64,000 nt of DNA from JARRLC01 sp050290865 (GCA_050290865.1 JBNKIW010000020.1:1-64000), one strand, 5' to 3'. Counted from the stretch's first letter, positions 8,738 through 18,173 are shown. Notes: generated from the sequence alone by a model not told the origin. Numbers and translations are program-made.

Positions 8738-9169
8738 ATGAACTCATTGAAGACCGCCGTACTGGCCGCCACCGCGCTGACCACGCTGCCCGCCCTGGCG
8801 CTGGCCGCAGGCGACCTTGCCACCAGGGCCACCAAGCTCCCCGAACTGCACATCGGCGGCGGCGCCGCGGGCTACGACATGTCGCAGAAAACCTACGACC
8901 TGGAGTCGGGCAAGGCCTATCGCCTGAACATAAAAGCCACCGGCGCCCATTCCTGCACGCTGCGCGGCCAGGATTTCTTCAACGCCATGTACATCCGCCA
9001 GATCGCGGCGGGCGAGGCTGAAATCCTCAATCCGACGCTGTCCGGCCTCGACTTCGACGACCCGAGCGAGGCGGAACTCTATTTCGTCCCCGTGCGCACA
9101 GGCAAATTCACAATCGGGTGTGTTGGGCTTGAGCAAAAAGGCATGACGGTGACAATAAGCGTGAAGTGA
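8738..9169 (+). CDS. small periplasmic cupredoxin-like protein of the PQQ-ABC cluster
   Basis: 143 residues: signal peptide (AVLAATALTTLPALALAAG) and an all-beta domain. The layout (YDLESGKAYRLNIKATG, then GAHSC, later FTIGCVGLEQKGMTVTI at the C-terminus) is that of a cupredoxin-like fold, but the normal copper ligands are not all present: one His next to one Cys, and one late Cys followed by a Met six residues on. A metal or disulfide role is possible. It sits between the beta-propeller and the ATPase gene. The fold is my judgement from pattern; confidence in a secreted real protein is high, in the fold moderate. Confidence 0.72.
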   Translation: MNSLKTAVLAATALTTLPALALAAGDLATRATKLPELHIGGGAAGYDMSQKTYDLESGKAYRLNIKATGAHSCTLRGQDFFNAMYIRQIAAGEAEILNPTLSGLDFDDPSEAELYFVPVRTGKFTIGCVGLEQKGMTVTISVK

Positions 9170-9230
9170 CGCGCGGGGAGCGTCATCTCCCTGATGGCAT
9201 TCCCGGCCTCGCGGGCCCAACGGCGGGGGG

Positions 9231-10085
9231 ATGCAACAGGAACAGAATGAGGAAACGCCATTGCAAGGCATCGTCGATACGCAAAGCCGGGCTCCACGCG
9301 AGGGGACTGACACCCGCGCGCCTGCGCTGACTGTCGAAAACGTCACCCACGATTTCGGCCCGCGCCGCGCGCTCGACGGCGTCAGCCTCACCGTGGCGCA
9401 AGGGCGCTTCTGCGCGCTGCTCGGCCTCAACGGCGCGGGCAAGACAACCCTCTTCTCGCTCATCACCAGGCTCTACGACAACCGCTCAGGCTCCATCGCC
9501 GTACTCGGCCACGACATGCGGCGCGCCCCCCGCGAGGCGCTGCGCCGTCTCGGCGTGGTGTTCCAGGCGCGCACCATCGACAGCGAACTGAGCGTCATGC
9601 AGAACCTCATCTATCACGCCGCGCTGCATGGTATTCCGCGCCGGGAGGCGAGGACACGCGCAGCTCTGGAACTCGGCCGCGTGGAACTCGCCGAACGCGC
9701 CTACGAGAAGGCGGGCACGCTCTCGGGCGGACAGCTCCGCCGCGTGGAGATCGCGCGCGCGCTTCTTCATCAGCCGCGGCTTCTGCTGCTTGACGAGCCG
9801 ACCGTCGGCCTCGACATCGCCTCCCGCGCCGGGCTCCTCGAGCGGGTGCGCGGGCTGGTGACGGAGCGGGCGCTTGGCGTGCTCTGGGCCACGCATCTCA
9901 TCGACGAAATCGACGAGGGCGACGACGTCATCATCCTTCACAAGGGCCGCGTGCTTCAGGCCGGGCCGGTGCGGGCGGTGCTCGCGGCAACGGGCTGCGC
10001 CAGCCTCGACGAAGCGTTTGCGAAGCTAACCGGCAACGGCCACGCTCAGGAAGAGGAGGCCAGCGATGCGCTCAATCGGGGTTGA
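9231..10085 (+). CDS. PQQ-associated ABC transporter ATP-binding protein (LutE/PedA-like)
   Basis: ATPase of 284 residues with Walker A GLNGAGKTTL, signature LSGGQLRRVEIARAL, Walker B LLLLDEPTVGLD and H-loop ATHL. The first 30 residues are a non-conserved extension (MQQEQNEETPLQG...), so translation might start later. Its 3' end overlaps the permease gene by 20 bp. Together with the next gene it forms an ABC-2 type transporter; in the related lut and ped systems the pair is needed for lanthanide-dependent growth. Confidence 0.9.
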   Translation: MQQEQNEETPLQGIVDTQSRAPREGTDTRAPALTVENVTHDFGPRRALDGVSLTVAQGRFCALLGLNGAGKTTLFSLITRLYDNRSGSIAVLGHDMRRAPREALRRLGVVFQARTIDSELSVMQNLIYHAALHGIPRREARTRAALELGRVELAERAYEKAGTLSGGQLRRVEIARALLHQPRLLLLDEPTVGLDIASRAGLLERVRGLVTERALGVLWATHLIDEIDEGDDVIILHKGRVLQAGPVRAVLAATGCASLDEAFAKLTGNGHAQEEEASDALNRG

Positions 10086-10920
10086 CGAAGCGCCACCCGC
10101 CGCGCTGCCGCCCTTCAGGCTCGCGGCCTACAGCCGATGCCTCGGCGGCATCATGTGGCGCGAATCCCTGCGCTTCCTGCATCAGCGCGGGCGGTTCGTC
10201 TCGGCCCTGGTGCGGCCGCTCGTGTGGCTGTTCATCTTCGCCGCCGGATTTCGATCCGTGCTCGGCGTGTCCATCATTCCGCCCTACGAGACCTACGTCC
10301 TTTACGAGGTCTATATCGCGCCCGGCCTGATGGCCATGATCCAGCTTTTCGCGGGTATGCAGTCCTCGCTCGCCATGGTCTACGACCGCGAGATGGGCAG
10401 CATGCGCACGCTGCTTGTCAGCCCGTTCCCGCGCTGGTTCCTGCTCACCTCCAAGCTCCTCGCCGGCGTGGCGGTATCGGTGCTGCAGGTTTACGCCTTC
10501 CTGCTGGTGGCGTGGTACTGGGAAGTCGAGCCGCCGGTCTACGGCTATCTGACGGTGCTGCCCGCGCTCGTGCTGTCGGGGCTGATGCTTGGCGCGCTCG
10601 GTCTGCTCCTGTCCTCGGTCATCAGGCAGCTGGAAAACTTCGCGGGCGTGATGAATTTCATCATCTTCCCGATGTTCTTCACCTCGTCGGCGCTGTATCC
10701 GCTGTGGCGGGTGCAGGAATCGAGCCCGTTTCTTCATGATCTGTGCCGCATCAACCCGTTCACTTACGCGGTCGAGCTGATCCGCTTCGCGTTCTACGGC
10801 CAGATCGAATGGACGTCGCTGGCGGTCGTGGTGGGATGCGGCGTGGTGTTCATGGGATTGTCCGTCTATGCTTATGACCCGTCGAAAGGGCTGCTCGCGC
10901 GGCGCGGCGGGAGCGTGTGA
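10066..10920 (+). CDS. PQQ-associated ABC-2 type permease (PedC/LutF-like)
   Basis: Inner-membrane protein of 284 residues with the ABC-2 topology: an amphipathic N-terminal part (YSRCLGGIMWRESLRFLHQR), then about six membrane segments, with the conserved VYDREMGSMRTLLVSPFPRW loop after the second segment and NPFTYAVELIRFAFYG near the end. This loop and the closing motif are typical of the permease family found beside quinoprotein alcohol dehydrogenases. The gene overlaps the ATPase gene by 20 bp. The direction of transport is not evident from sequence. Confidence 0.9.
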   Translation: MRSIGVDEAPPAALPPFRLAAYSRCLGGIMWRESLRFLHQRGRFVSALVRPLVWLFIFAAGFRSVLGVSIIPPYETYVLYEVYIAPGLMAMIQLFAGMQSSLAMVYDREMGSMRTLLVSPFPRWFLLTSKLLAGVAVSVLQVYAFLLVAWYWEVEPPVYGYLTVLPALVLSGLMLGALGLLLSSVIRQLENFAGVMNFIIFPMFFTSSALYPLWRVQESSPFLHDLCRINPFTYAVELIRFAFYGQIEWTSLAVVVGCGVVFMGLSVYAYDPSKGLLARRGGSV

Positions 10921-10927
10921 GGAAGGA

Positions 10928-11548
10928 ATGACGATGCGCTGGTTTGCTGCGGTTTTGATGGCAGGTCTGACGACGGCGGCTGCGCCGGTCTACGCTGCGC
11001 CCAAGGGCGACTGGCCCTGCATACAGCGGCGCGTGCCCGCTTTGAGCGCGGGAACGTTCTGGTCCGGCGCTCCGGTCGATGAAGCGGCCATGAAAGCGTG
11101 GCGCGGCGACGCCGAGATTACCAAGCTGGTTGCCAAGCTCGTGTCGCGCCGCACGGCCGTCAAGGATGCCGAAAAACTGGCAGGCACCTTCGCCGCCGCT
11201 CATGGGACGGGGAACGCCCGGCGCGTGACGCTGGTCTTCGCGGGCGTGTTCTACGAGCTGAACAGCCTGCGCTCCTCCCTCATCAGGGGCATCGAACGCT
11301 TCACGCGCAACCAGCGCCGCCTGGCCGAGGACGTCAACAAGGACCGGGCCGAACTGGACAAGCTTCGCGCGCTGCCCGAGAAAACGCCCAAACAGACCGC
11401 CGATATCGAAGCACTGCAGAACAAGCTGCTGTGGCAGGCGCGCCTGCACAAGGAGCGCGAGAGCACGCTGCGCTATGTCTGCGAAACGCCGGTGCTTCTG
11501 GAGCAGCGCGTCTTCGCCATCGCCCGCGCACTACAGAATGGAATGTGA
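10928..11548 (+). CDS. exported protein of the PQQ-ABC cluster (LutG-like position)
   Basis: 206 residues with a signal peptide (MRWFAAVLMAGLTTAAAPVYA) and a mostly helical mature part: GDWPCIQRRVPALSAGTFW, a long helix pair around RSSLIRGIERFTRNQRRLAE, and YVCETPVLLEQRVFAIARAL. Two cysteines, one early and one late, could pair. ATG 10928 is preceded by AGGAAGGA and lies 8 bp after the permease gene, so it is the last gene of the operon. No enzyme motif is visible. The TonB receptor that ends the lut cluster in Methylorubrum is not present here. Confidence 0.75.
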   Translation: MTMRWFAAVLMAGLTTAAAPVYAAPKGDWPCIQRRVPALSAGTFWSGAPVDEAAMKAWRGDAEITKLVAKLVSRRTAVKDAEKLAGTFAAAHGTGNARRVTLVFAGVFYELNSLRSSLIRGIERFTRNQRRLAEDVNKDRAELDKLRALPEKTPKQTADIEALQNKLLWQARLHKERESTLRYVCETPVLLEQRVFAIARALQNGM

Positions 11549-11596
11549 GCCGGCCCGCTCATCTTGCGCAATTGCGTTGTTCCGCGGCGGCACTCC

Positions 11597-11668
11597 TAGT
11601 ACAGCCCGCAGGAAATCCTGTGAACACTCGCGGCAAACGGAGTACGAACTTGGCGAAGGGCTCTACTG
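11597..11668. repeat. palindromic REP-like element (hybrid of two arm types)
   Basis: Intergenic 72-bp unit. The left arm CTAGTACAGCCCGCAGGAAA continues with TCCTG; the right arm, read on the minus strand, is CCAGTAGAGCCCTTCGCC followed by AAGTTCGTAC. The same arms occur in the two palindromic units at 57084-57161 and 57175-57253: there the GGAAATCCTG type and the CAAGTTCGTA type each form their own hairpin, here one arm of each type is combined. The element fills the space between the PQQ-ABC operon and the stress-protein gene. Confidence 0.7.
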
Positions 11669-11855
11669 GCTTGACAGCGGCGAGGGCAACCGCTTTTGTC
11701 CGCTTGGGCAGACGTCCGGCGATTCCCGTGCCGCGCGCGGTCATTCCCGCCTTGCCGCTCTTTGACCGGCGTCAAGGCGTGTTGCGGCAATCGTCCTAAA
11801 CTGGAACGGAACATCATCTGCGCCCGCCCGCCGGCGCAAATCTTTGGTGAGAACC

Positions 11856-12293
11856 ATGTATAAACATCTGCTCATCGCGACGGACGGCTCGGATCTGGCG
11901 CAAATGGCCGTGGATCAGGGCATCGCCCTCGCCAAGGTGCTCGGAGCCAAGACAACCGCGGTGCATGTGACGCTGCCATGGACCTCGGTCGCCGTCGGTG
12001 AGGTGGCGATCGCGCTGCCTCCGGAAAATTACGACAAGATGACCGCCGAAAGCGCCACGCGCATCCTCGCTCTCGTGACGGACGCCGCAAAAGACGCCGG
12101 CGTGGCGTGCACCGCCATCCACGTCGAAAGCAACTCACCCGCCGAGGGCATCATCCACGCCGCCAAGGAGCATGGCGCCGATCTTATCGTCATGTCCTCG
12201 CATGGGCGCAGCGGGCTGGCCCGCCTCCTGCTCGGCAGCGAAGCCAACGAGGTGGTCTGCCGCGCCAATCTTCCGGTGCTGATCTGCCGGTGA
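11856..12293 (+). CDS. universal stress protein (UspA family)
   Basis: Cytoplasmic 145-residue UspA-domain protein. It begins MYKHLLIATDGSDLA (nucleotide-binding Asp) and ends with the ATP-binding signature SSHGRSGLARLLLGSEANEV then NLPVLICR, which places it in the ATP-binding subgroup. The ATG at 11856 is chosen over a TTG 12 bases earlier. It stands alone; a GC-rich hairpin overlaps its stop codon, facing the convergent iminopeptidase gene. Confidence 0.93.
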   Translation: MYKHLLIATDGSDLAQMAVDQGIALAKVLGAKTTAVHVTLPWTSVAVGEVAIALPPENYDKMTAESATRILALVTDAAKDAGVACTAIHVESNSPAEGIIHAAKEHGADLIVMSSHGRSGLARLLLGSEANEVVCRANLPVLICR

Positions 12294-12314
12294 GGCTTGC
12301 GGCCTCGCACCGCC

Positions 12315-13280
12315 TCAGCGCCGCCCGGCGAAGCGCTCAGCCGCCGCCATGATCTCGCGCGCGATGCCCGGTTCGGTCACGGTGTGGCCCGCATCCGGCA
12401 CGATGCGCAAATCCGCTTCCGGCCAGGCCCGGCTCAGATCCCAGGCATTTTTTAACGGCGTTGGAACGTCGTAGCGTCCGTGGACGATCACACCGGGGAT
12501 GTGCCGGATCTTGTCCGCGTCCCGCAGCAACTGGTCGTCGCACGCAAAGAAACCGCCATTGACGAAATAGTGGCATTCGATCCGGGCGAAGGCGAGCGCA
12601 TAGTCATCCTCCGCAAACCTCTCCTCGCGCTCCTCATCACGCAGAAGAGACAGCGTCGAGCCTTCCCACACACTCCACGTCCGCGCGGCCGCAAGCCGAA
12701 CCTCGCGGTCGGGGCTGGTGAGGCGGCGGTAATAGGCAGCGATCATGTCGCCGCGCTCCGCCTCGGGGATAAGATCCCGGTACGGCTCGAACGCATCCGG
12801 GTGAAGCCAACTCGCCCCATCCTGATAGAACCACAGGAGTTCGGCGCGCCGGAGCATGAAGATGCCGCGCAGGATCAGTTCGGTGACGCGCTCCGGATGC
12901 GCCTGGGCATAGGCGAGCGAGAGCGTGGACCCCCACGAGCCGCCGCAGACCTGCCAGCGGTCCAGCCCCAGATGCTCGCGCAGGCGCTCCATGTCGGCGA
13001 CGAGGTGCCAGGTGGTGTTCTCCTCGAGCGAGGCGTACGGCGTGGAGCGCCCGCAGCCGCGCTGATCGAACAGGATGATGCGGTAACGCGACGGATCGTG
13101 AAGGCAGCGCATCGTCGGCGTCGATCCGCCGCCAGGGCCGCCATGGACCATGACGACGGGTTTGCCTTCAGGGTTGCCGCACTCCTCGAAATAGATGCGG
13201 TGAAGGGGCGAGACGTCGAGATGACCGGAGCGGTATGGCTCGATGTCGGGAAAAAGCGGCTGATGATCGCGGTTGGACAT
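12315..13280 (-). CDS. pip: proline iminopeptidase
   Basis: Alpha/beta-hydrolase that removes N-terminal proline from peptides (peptidase family S33), 321 residues, normal length. The oxyanion region is MVHGGPGGGSTP, then IILFDQRGCGRSTPYA, the nucleophile elbow CGGSWGSTLSLAYA, the acidic residue in VIVHGRYDVPTP and the His in VPDAGHTVTEPG. The start at ATG 13280 (MSNRDHQPLFPD) matches the family; an upstream ATG at 13292 would add four residues. It is transcribed alone, convergent to the stress-protein gene. Confidence 0.95.
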   Translation of the reverse strand: MSNRDHQPLFPDIEPYRSGHLDVSPLHRIYFEECGNPEGKPVVMVHGGPGGGSTPTMRCLHDPSRYRIILFDQRGCGRSTPYASLEENTTWHLVADMERLREHLGLDRWQVCGGSWGSTLSLAYAQAHPERVTELILRGIFMLRRAELLWFYQDGASWLHPDAFEPYRDLIPEAERGDMIAAYYRRLTSPDREVRLAAARTWSVWEGSTLSLLRDEEREERFAEDDYALAFARIECHYFVNGGFFACDDQLLRDADKIRHIPGVIVHGRYDVPTPLKNAWDLSRAWPEADLRIVPDAGHTVTEPGIAREIMAAAERFAGRR

Positions 13281-13292
13281 TCGCTGTTCCAT

Positions 13293-13599
13293 ATGGTGCG
13301 TCCACTGCCGGCGTCTCATCCCGCCGCGAAGGGTACTCTCCGCATTGTTCGATATTCGACCGAAGCCGTCCAGCCCCTTTTCGCCCGATCTTCCCCGGCT
13401 GTCCCGCGCCCCGAGCCTGAGAGAGCAGATTGACAGCCATCGGCAGGTGCACATTAATGTGCAATATATTGCAGACCGCTGCCGCGACACGGCAAGATCC
13501 GGCAGAACAAACAACAACGCCGGGGTTGAGGAAACGCACTTTGAGAGGCCACCCATCCAAGACAATACCGTCGCCGTACACCGCTCGACGAAACCCGCA
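13293..13599. other. intergenic region with palindromic operator
   Basis: About 300 bp between the divergent iminopeptidase gene and the broken aryl-CoA ligase. Apart from the palindromes at 13448-13473, which have their own entry, no gene or RNA was recognised. Confidence 0.5.
13448..13473. promoter_or_regulatory. composite palindromic operator
   Basis: Two perfect palindromes that share four bases: TGCACATTAATGTGCA (13448-13463) and TGCAATATATTGCA (13460-13473). This gives three evenly spaced TGCA blocks about 12 and 10 bases apart. Such AT-cored symmetric sites are typical for MarR- or TetR-type repressors, including those that sense aromatic acyl-CoA compounds. The site lies about 150 bp before the remnant of an aryl-CoA ligase gene, which fits, but no regulator gene is adjacent. 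Confidence 0.6.
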
Positions 13600-14554
<955 letters not shown>

Positions 14555-14662
14555 CGGCGGACCGCCGCCGGCGCACCGTCTCTCACCTCCCCCTGCCTAT
14601 TTCCAGGCCGCGGGCTCCGGCACCGGCGTCGCTCCACAGCTTGTTGCGGAGACTGCGCACAG

Positions 14663-14689
14663 CTGGCACTCGCCTCTTGACAGTGCTAA
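14663..14689 (+). promoter_or_regulatory. CIRCE operator (HrcA site) of groESL
   Basis: CTGGCACTC, nine bases, CAGTGCTAA: this matches the CIRCE consensus TTAGCACTC-N9-GAGTGCTAA with three mismatches and the exact 9-base spacing. It lies about 94 bp before groES. HrcA binding here would block the promoter, whose -35 box overlaps the right half of the spacer. Confidence 0.85.
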
Positions 14690-14705
14690 TAGCAGATCTT
14701 AGATG
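14677..14705 (+). promoter_or_regulatory. groESL promoter
   Basis: TTGACA (14677-14682), a 17-bp spacer and TAGATG (14700-14705). The -35 box lies within the CIRCE element, the usual arrangement for HrcA control in alphaproteobacteria. The -10 box is weak, so the exact start is uncertain. Confidence 0.6.
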
Positions 14706-14782
14706 GCGGCAGGCGGGCAGGCCGTGGATTCATCACGCCGCCCCTTGCCTCAACAGGTCTATACTTTACGGAGGTTCCCACA

Positions 14783-15100
14783 ATGAAGTTTCGTCCCCTT
14801 CATGACCGTGTCATCGTCCGGCGCGTCGAGGCCGAGCAGAAGACCGCTGGCGGCATCATCATTCCCGATACCGTAACGGAGAAACCCCAGCAGGGCGAAA
14901 TCCTCGCTGTCGGTCCCGGCGCCCGCAACGACAAGGGCGAAATCGCTCCGCTCGACGTGAAGGCAGGCGACATCGTGCTGTTCGGCAAATGGTCCGGCTC
15001 CGAGGTCAAGATCGACGGTGAAGACCTTCTGATCATGAAGGAGAGCGACATCATGGGCGTTCTCGAAGGCGCGAGCGCGAAGAAGAAAGCTGCGGCGTAA
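14783..15100 (+). CDS. groES: co-chaperonin GroES
   Basis: Ten-kDa co-chaperonin that caps the GroEL cage (105 residues). Conserved parts: MKFRPLHDRVIVRRVEAEQK, the mobile loop KTAGGIIIPDTVTEKPQQG, and the VLFGKWSGSEVKIDGEDLLI segment. A Shine-Dalgarno GGAGG sits before ATG 14783. groEL follows after 29 bp; both are under the CIRCE-bearing promoter. The C-terminus has a short Lys/Ala extension (ASAKKKAAA). Confidence 0.98.
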   Translation: MKFRPLHDRVIVRRVEAEQKTAGGIIIPDTVTEKPQQGEILAVGPGARNDKGEIAPLDVKAGDIVLFGKWSGSEVKIDGEDLLIMKESDIMGVLEGASAKKKAAA

Positions 15101-15129
15101 ATCCAGGATCATCGAAGGAGTAACCTACC

Positions 15130-16758
15130 ATGGCTGCTAAAGACGTAAGATTTGCACAGGATGCCCGCGAGCGCATGCTGCGCGGCGTCGATATCCTCGC
15201 CGACGCGGTGAAGGTCACGCTTGGCCCCAAGGGGCGCAACGTGGTGCTCGACAAGGCATTTGGCGCACCGCGCATCACCAAGGACGGCGTGACGGTCGCC
15301 AAGGAAATCGAGCTTGAGGACAAGTTCGAGAACATGGGCGCACAGATGGTCCGCGAGGTGGCGTCCAAGACCAACGACATCGCCGGCGACGGCACGACGA
15401 CGGCGACCGTTCTGGCTCAGTGGATCGTGCGCGAAGGCTCCAAGTCCGTCGCGGCCGGCGCCAATCCGATGGACCTGAAGCGCGGCATCGACCTCGCCGT
15501 GACGGCCGTATGCAGCGAACTTGCCACCAAGTCGAAGAAGATCACCTCCTCGGCCGAAGTCGCGCAGGTCGGCACCATTTCCGCCAATGGCGACGAAACG
15601 ATTGGCAAGCTGATCGCCGAGGCCATGGAAAGGGTCGGCAATGAGGGCGTGATCACGGTGGAAGAGGCCAAGAGCCTGGAGACCGAGTTGGACGTCGTGG
15701 AAGGCATGCAGTTCGACCGCGGCTACATCTCGCCCTATTTCGTCACCGACGCCGAGAAGATGCGCGTCGAACTGGAAGACCCGCTGATCCTCATCAACGA
15801 GAAGAAGCTGTCGAACCTCCAGGCCATGCTGCCGGTGCTCGAAGCCGTCGTGCAGTCGTCGCGGCCGCTGCTCATCATCGCCGAGGACGTCGAGGGCGAG
15901 GCGCTGGCGACGCTCGTCGTCAACAAGCTGCGCGGTGGCTTGAAGGTTGCCGCCGTCAAGGCGCCCGGCTTCGGCGACCGCCGTAAAGCCATGCTCCAGG
16001 ATATCGCCGTCCTCACCGGCGGCGAGATGATCTCCGAAGATCTCGGCATCAAGCTGGAGAATGTCACCCTGAACATGCTCGGCAAGGCCAAAAAGGTGGT
16101 CATCACCAAGGACGACACCACCATCGTCGACGGTGGCGGCAAGAAGAAGGACATCGAGGCCCGCGTCGGCCAGATCAAGCAGCAGATCGAGGAGACCACC
16201 TCCGACTACGATAAGGAGAAGCTTCAGGAGCGTCTCGCGAAGCTGGCAGGCGGCGTGGCCGTGCTGAAGGTCGGTGGCGCCACCGAGATCGAGGTGAAAG
16301 AGAAGAAGGACCGCGTGGACGATGCTTTGAATGCGACGCGGGCCGCGGTCGAAGAGGGCATCGTGCCCGGCGGCGGCGTGGCTCTCCTGCGCGCGATCAA
16401 GAAGCTGGAAGGCGTTCAGGTCGCCAATGAGGACCAGAAGGCCGGCGTGAATATCGTCCGCAAGGCGATACAGGCCCCGGCGCGCATCATCGCCACGAAT
16501 GCGGGCGAGGACGGCGCCGTGATCGCCGGCAAGATCCTCGACAACAATACCTACAATTTCGGCTTCAATGCCCAGAACTGCGACTATGGCGATCTGGTCG
16601 ATCAGGGCGTCATCGACCCGACGAAGGTGGTGCGCACCGCGCTTCAGGACGCTGCTTCCATCGCCGGGCTGCTGATCACGACCGAGGCGATGGTCGCCGA
16701 AAAGCCGAAGAAGGAAGCGCCACCCCCGGCGATGCCTGGCGGCGGCATGGACTACTGA
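15130..16758 (+). CDS. groEL: chaperonin GroEL
   Basis: Sixty-kDa chaperonin, 542 residues. It shows LGPKGRNVVLDKAFGAP, the nucleotide-binding GDGTTTATVLAQ, AVKAPGFGDRRKAMLQDIAV, and the C-terminal PPPAMPGGGMDY, which is the short form of the GGM tail. Full length and intact. Start ATG 15130 is preceded by GAAGGAG. A rho-independent terminator follows at 16784. Confidence 0.99.
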   Translation: MAAKDVRFAQDARERMLRGVDILADAVKVTLGPKGRNVVLDKAFGAPRITKDGVTVAKEIELEDKFENMGAQMVREVASKTNDIAGDGTTTATVLAQWIVREGSKSVAAGANPMDLKRGIDLAVTAVCSELATKSKKITSSAEVAQVGTISANGDETIGKLIAEAMERVGNEGVITVEEAKSLETELDVVEGMQFDRGYISPYFVTDAEKMRVELEDPLILINEKKLSNLQAMLPVLEAVVQSSRPLLIIAEDVEGEALATLVVNKLRGGLKVAAVKAPGFGDRRKAMLQDIAVLTGGEMISEDLGIKLENVTLNMLGKAKKVVITKDDTTIVDGGGKKKDIEARVGQIKQQIEETTSDYDKEKLQERLAKLAGGVAVLKVGGATEIEVKEKKDRVDDALNATRAAVEEGIVPGGGVALLRAIKKLEGVQVANEDQKAGVNIVRKAIQAPARIIATNAGEDGAVIAGKILDNNTYNFGFNAQNCDYGDLVDQGVIDPTKVVRTALQDAASIAGLLITTEAMVAEKPKKEAPPPAMPGGGMDY

Positions 16759-16783
16759 GCACGTCGCGAGCGTGACATTTGCG

Positions 16784-16812
16784 AAAGGCCCGTCAGCGAT
16801 GGCGGGCCTTTT
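16784..16812 (+). terminator. rho-independent terminator of groESL
   Basis: AAAGGCCCG, an 10-base loop region, CGGGCCTTTT: a short GC-rich hairpin followed by T residues, 25 bp after the groEL stop codon. Confidence 0.85.
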
Positions 16813-16957
16813 GATATGCCTACTGCCCGAGAAGGCGATCTCCGGAAGGCAGCGCTCTTCCCGAAGGAGCTGTGCTCTTCGGACAATCAGAAATGAGGGA
16901 GGGCGGCCCCAGCCTCTCCGGCAGCGCCGCCCTCACCAACCATTCAGGTCCGCCGTT

Positions 16958-18019
16958 TCACCTCTGCTGAAACTGCCAATTCCAGGCCGCCGACTTTCTC
17001 GCCCGAGGATCGTCTTCTTTCTTTGCCTTGGACTTTTTGGGTGCCTTCGTCGCGGCGGCTCCATCAAGATCCCGCTTCCGCGCTACCGACGACGTGTCAA
17101 TGTGCACGAAATTGGTCTTCATGATATCGATGTCACCCGTGACCATGACATTCTTCTGCTCGGGTACGAAATCGCCCTCGGGCGCCATCGACGTGAAATC
17201 GACGTTGCGCAGCGACTTCTTGGATACCTTGAGCCGCGCCATCAGCGCCGGGCTAGCCTTGTAACCGGAATTCGCCACGACATGCACGACCTTGAAGCCC
17301 TCCAGCTTAAGCTGGGTCAGAAACAGATCAAGTGAATCGGCCGTCACCCGCTTGAGATCGTGGAACAGCACGATACCGCGGTTGAACTTGCGCAGACGTT
17401 CCATCGTCGAGTTGACGAGCTTCTCCGGCGTCATCCCCGGATAAGTGTCACCCGACACCACGTCCACCGACCACACGCTGATGTCGCGCTTGGAGAGGTA
17501 GGCGTTCAGCTCTGTCGTATGATGAAGGCCCGGATAACGGAAGAATGGCGCCACGGGCTTGCCCAGCGCCTGAGACACCGCGACGAAGCCCTTCTCGATG
17601 TCGATCTTGACGTCCTCTGCCGGCATCTTCGCTGTATTCCGCGGATGCGACCAGGTATGCGTGCCAATCGTATGCCCGCGCGCGGCCACCTGCTTCACGG
17701 CTTTCGGCTGATACAGCGCCATCTGCCCGACCATGAAGAATGTGGCCTTCACGCAGTGCCTGTCGAGCACGTCGAGGATGAATTTCGTGTTCGTCGGGTG
17801 CGGGCCGTCATCGAAGGTGATCACCACCTCCTTTGGACGCAGCGGAGCCGTCTTCTTGTACTGCAGACGCCCAAACTCTCCGCCCCCCACGGCATCGAGC
17901 GCCATGGTCCGCGACAACCCTGTCGTCCTCGGGTCGTCCGCGCAATCCTTGGCAAGAGCCTGCCCCAGGCCACCGAGGAGGAGAACCGACAACGAAACTG
18001 CTTTAACAAAACGGATCAT
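16958..18019 (-). CDS. exported polysaccharide deacetylase family protein
   Basis: Carbohydrate esterase 4 (NodB) domain enzyme, 353 residues with a signal peptide (AVSLSVLLLGGLGQALA). Motif 1 is VVITFDDGPHP (metal and catalytic Asp), motif 2 is HTIGTHTWSHP (metal His pair), motif 3 FFRYPGLHH, motif 5 GIVLFHD. The C-terminal 100 residues form an extra domain ending in a Lys-rich stretch (APKKSKAKKEDDPRARKSA) of unknown role. The start is ATG 18019. Likely acts on cell-wall or exopolysaccharide N-acetyl groups; the substrate is not known. It is transcribed towards groEL and divergent from xthA. Confidence 0.9.
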   Translation of the reverse strand: MIRFVKAVSLSVLLLGGLGQALAKDCADDPRTTGLSRTMALDAVGGGEFGRLQYKKTAPLRPKEVVITFDDGPHPTNTKFILDVLDRHCVKATFFMVGQMALYQPKAVKQVAARGHTIGTHTWSHPRNTAKMPAEDVKIDIEKGFVAVSQALGKPVAPFFRYPGLHHTTELNAYLSKRDISVWSVDVVSGDTYPGMTPEKLVNSTMERLRKFNRGIVLFHDLKRVTADSLDLFLTQLKLEGFKVVHVVANSGYKASPALMARLKVSKKSLRNVDFTSMAPEGDFVPEQKNVMVTGDIDIMKTNFVHIDTSSVARKRDLDGAAATKAPKKSKAKKEDDPRARKSAAWNWQFQQR

Positions 18020-18173
18020 CTCTCGGCCTTCCACACCCCTGTCCTGTGCCTAACCCCATATTCTGCTGGGCGAGGCGGCAGAAACAAGCCATAAATATCC
18101 CAGCCGTGAAGTTGGCTCTAACCTGTTGATTCCATGCACCAGCAAATGCGTGATCCGGCGCGATGAAAACACA

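Noticed and set aside
12288..12312. Strong hairpin CGGTGAGGC/GCCTCGCACCG at the stress-protein stop codon
   Set aside because: No T-run follows on either strand, so I do not call it an intrinsic terminator.
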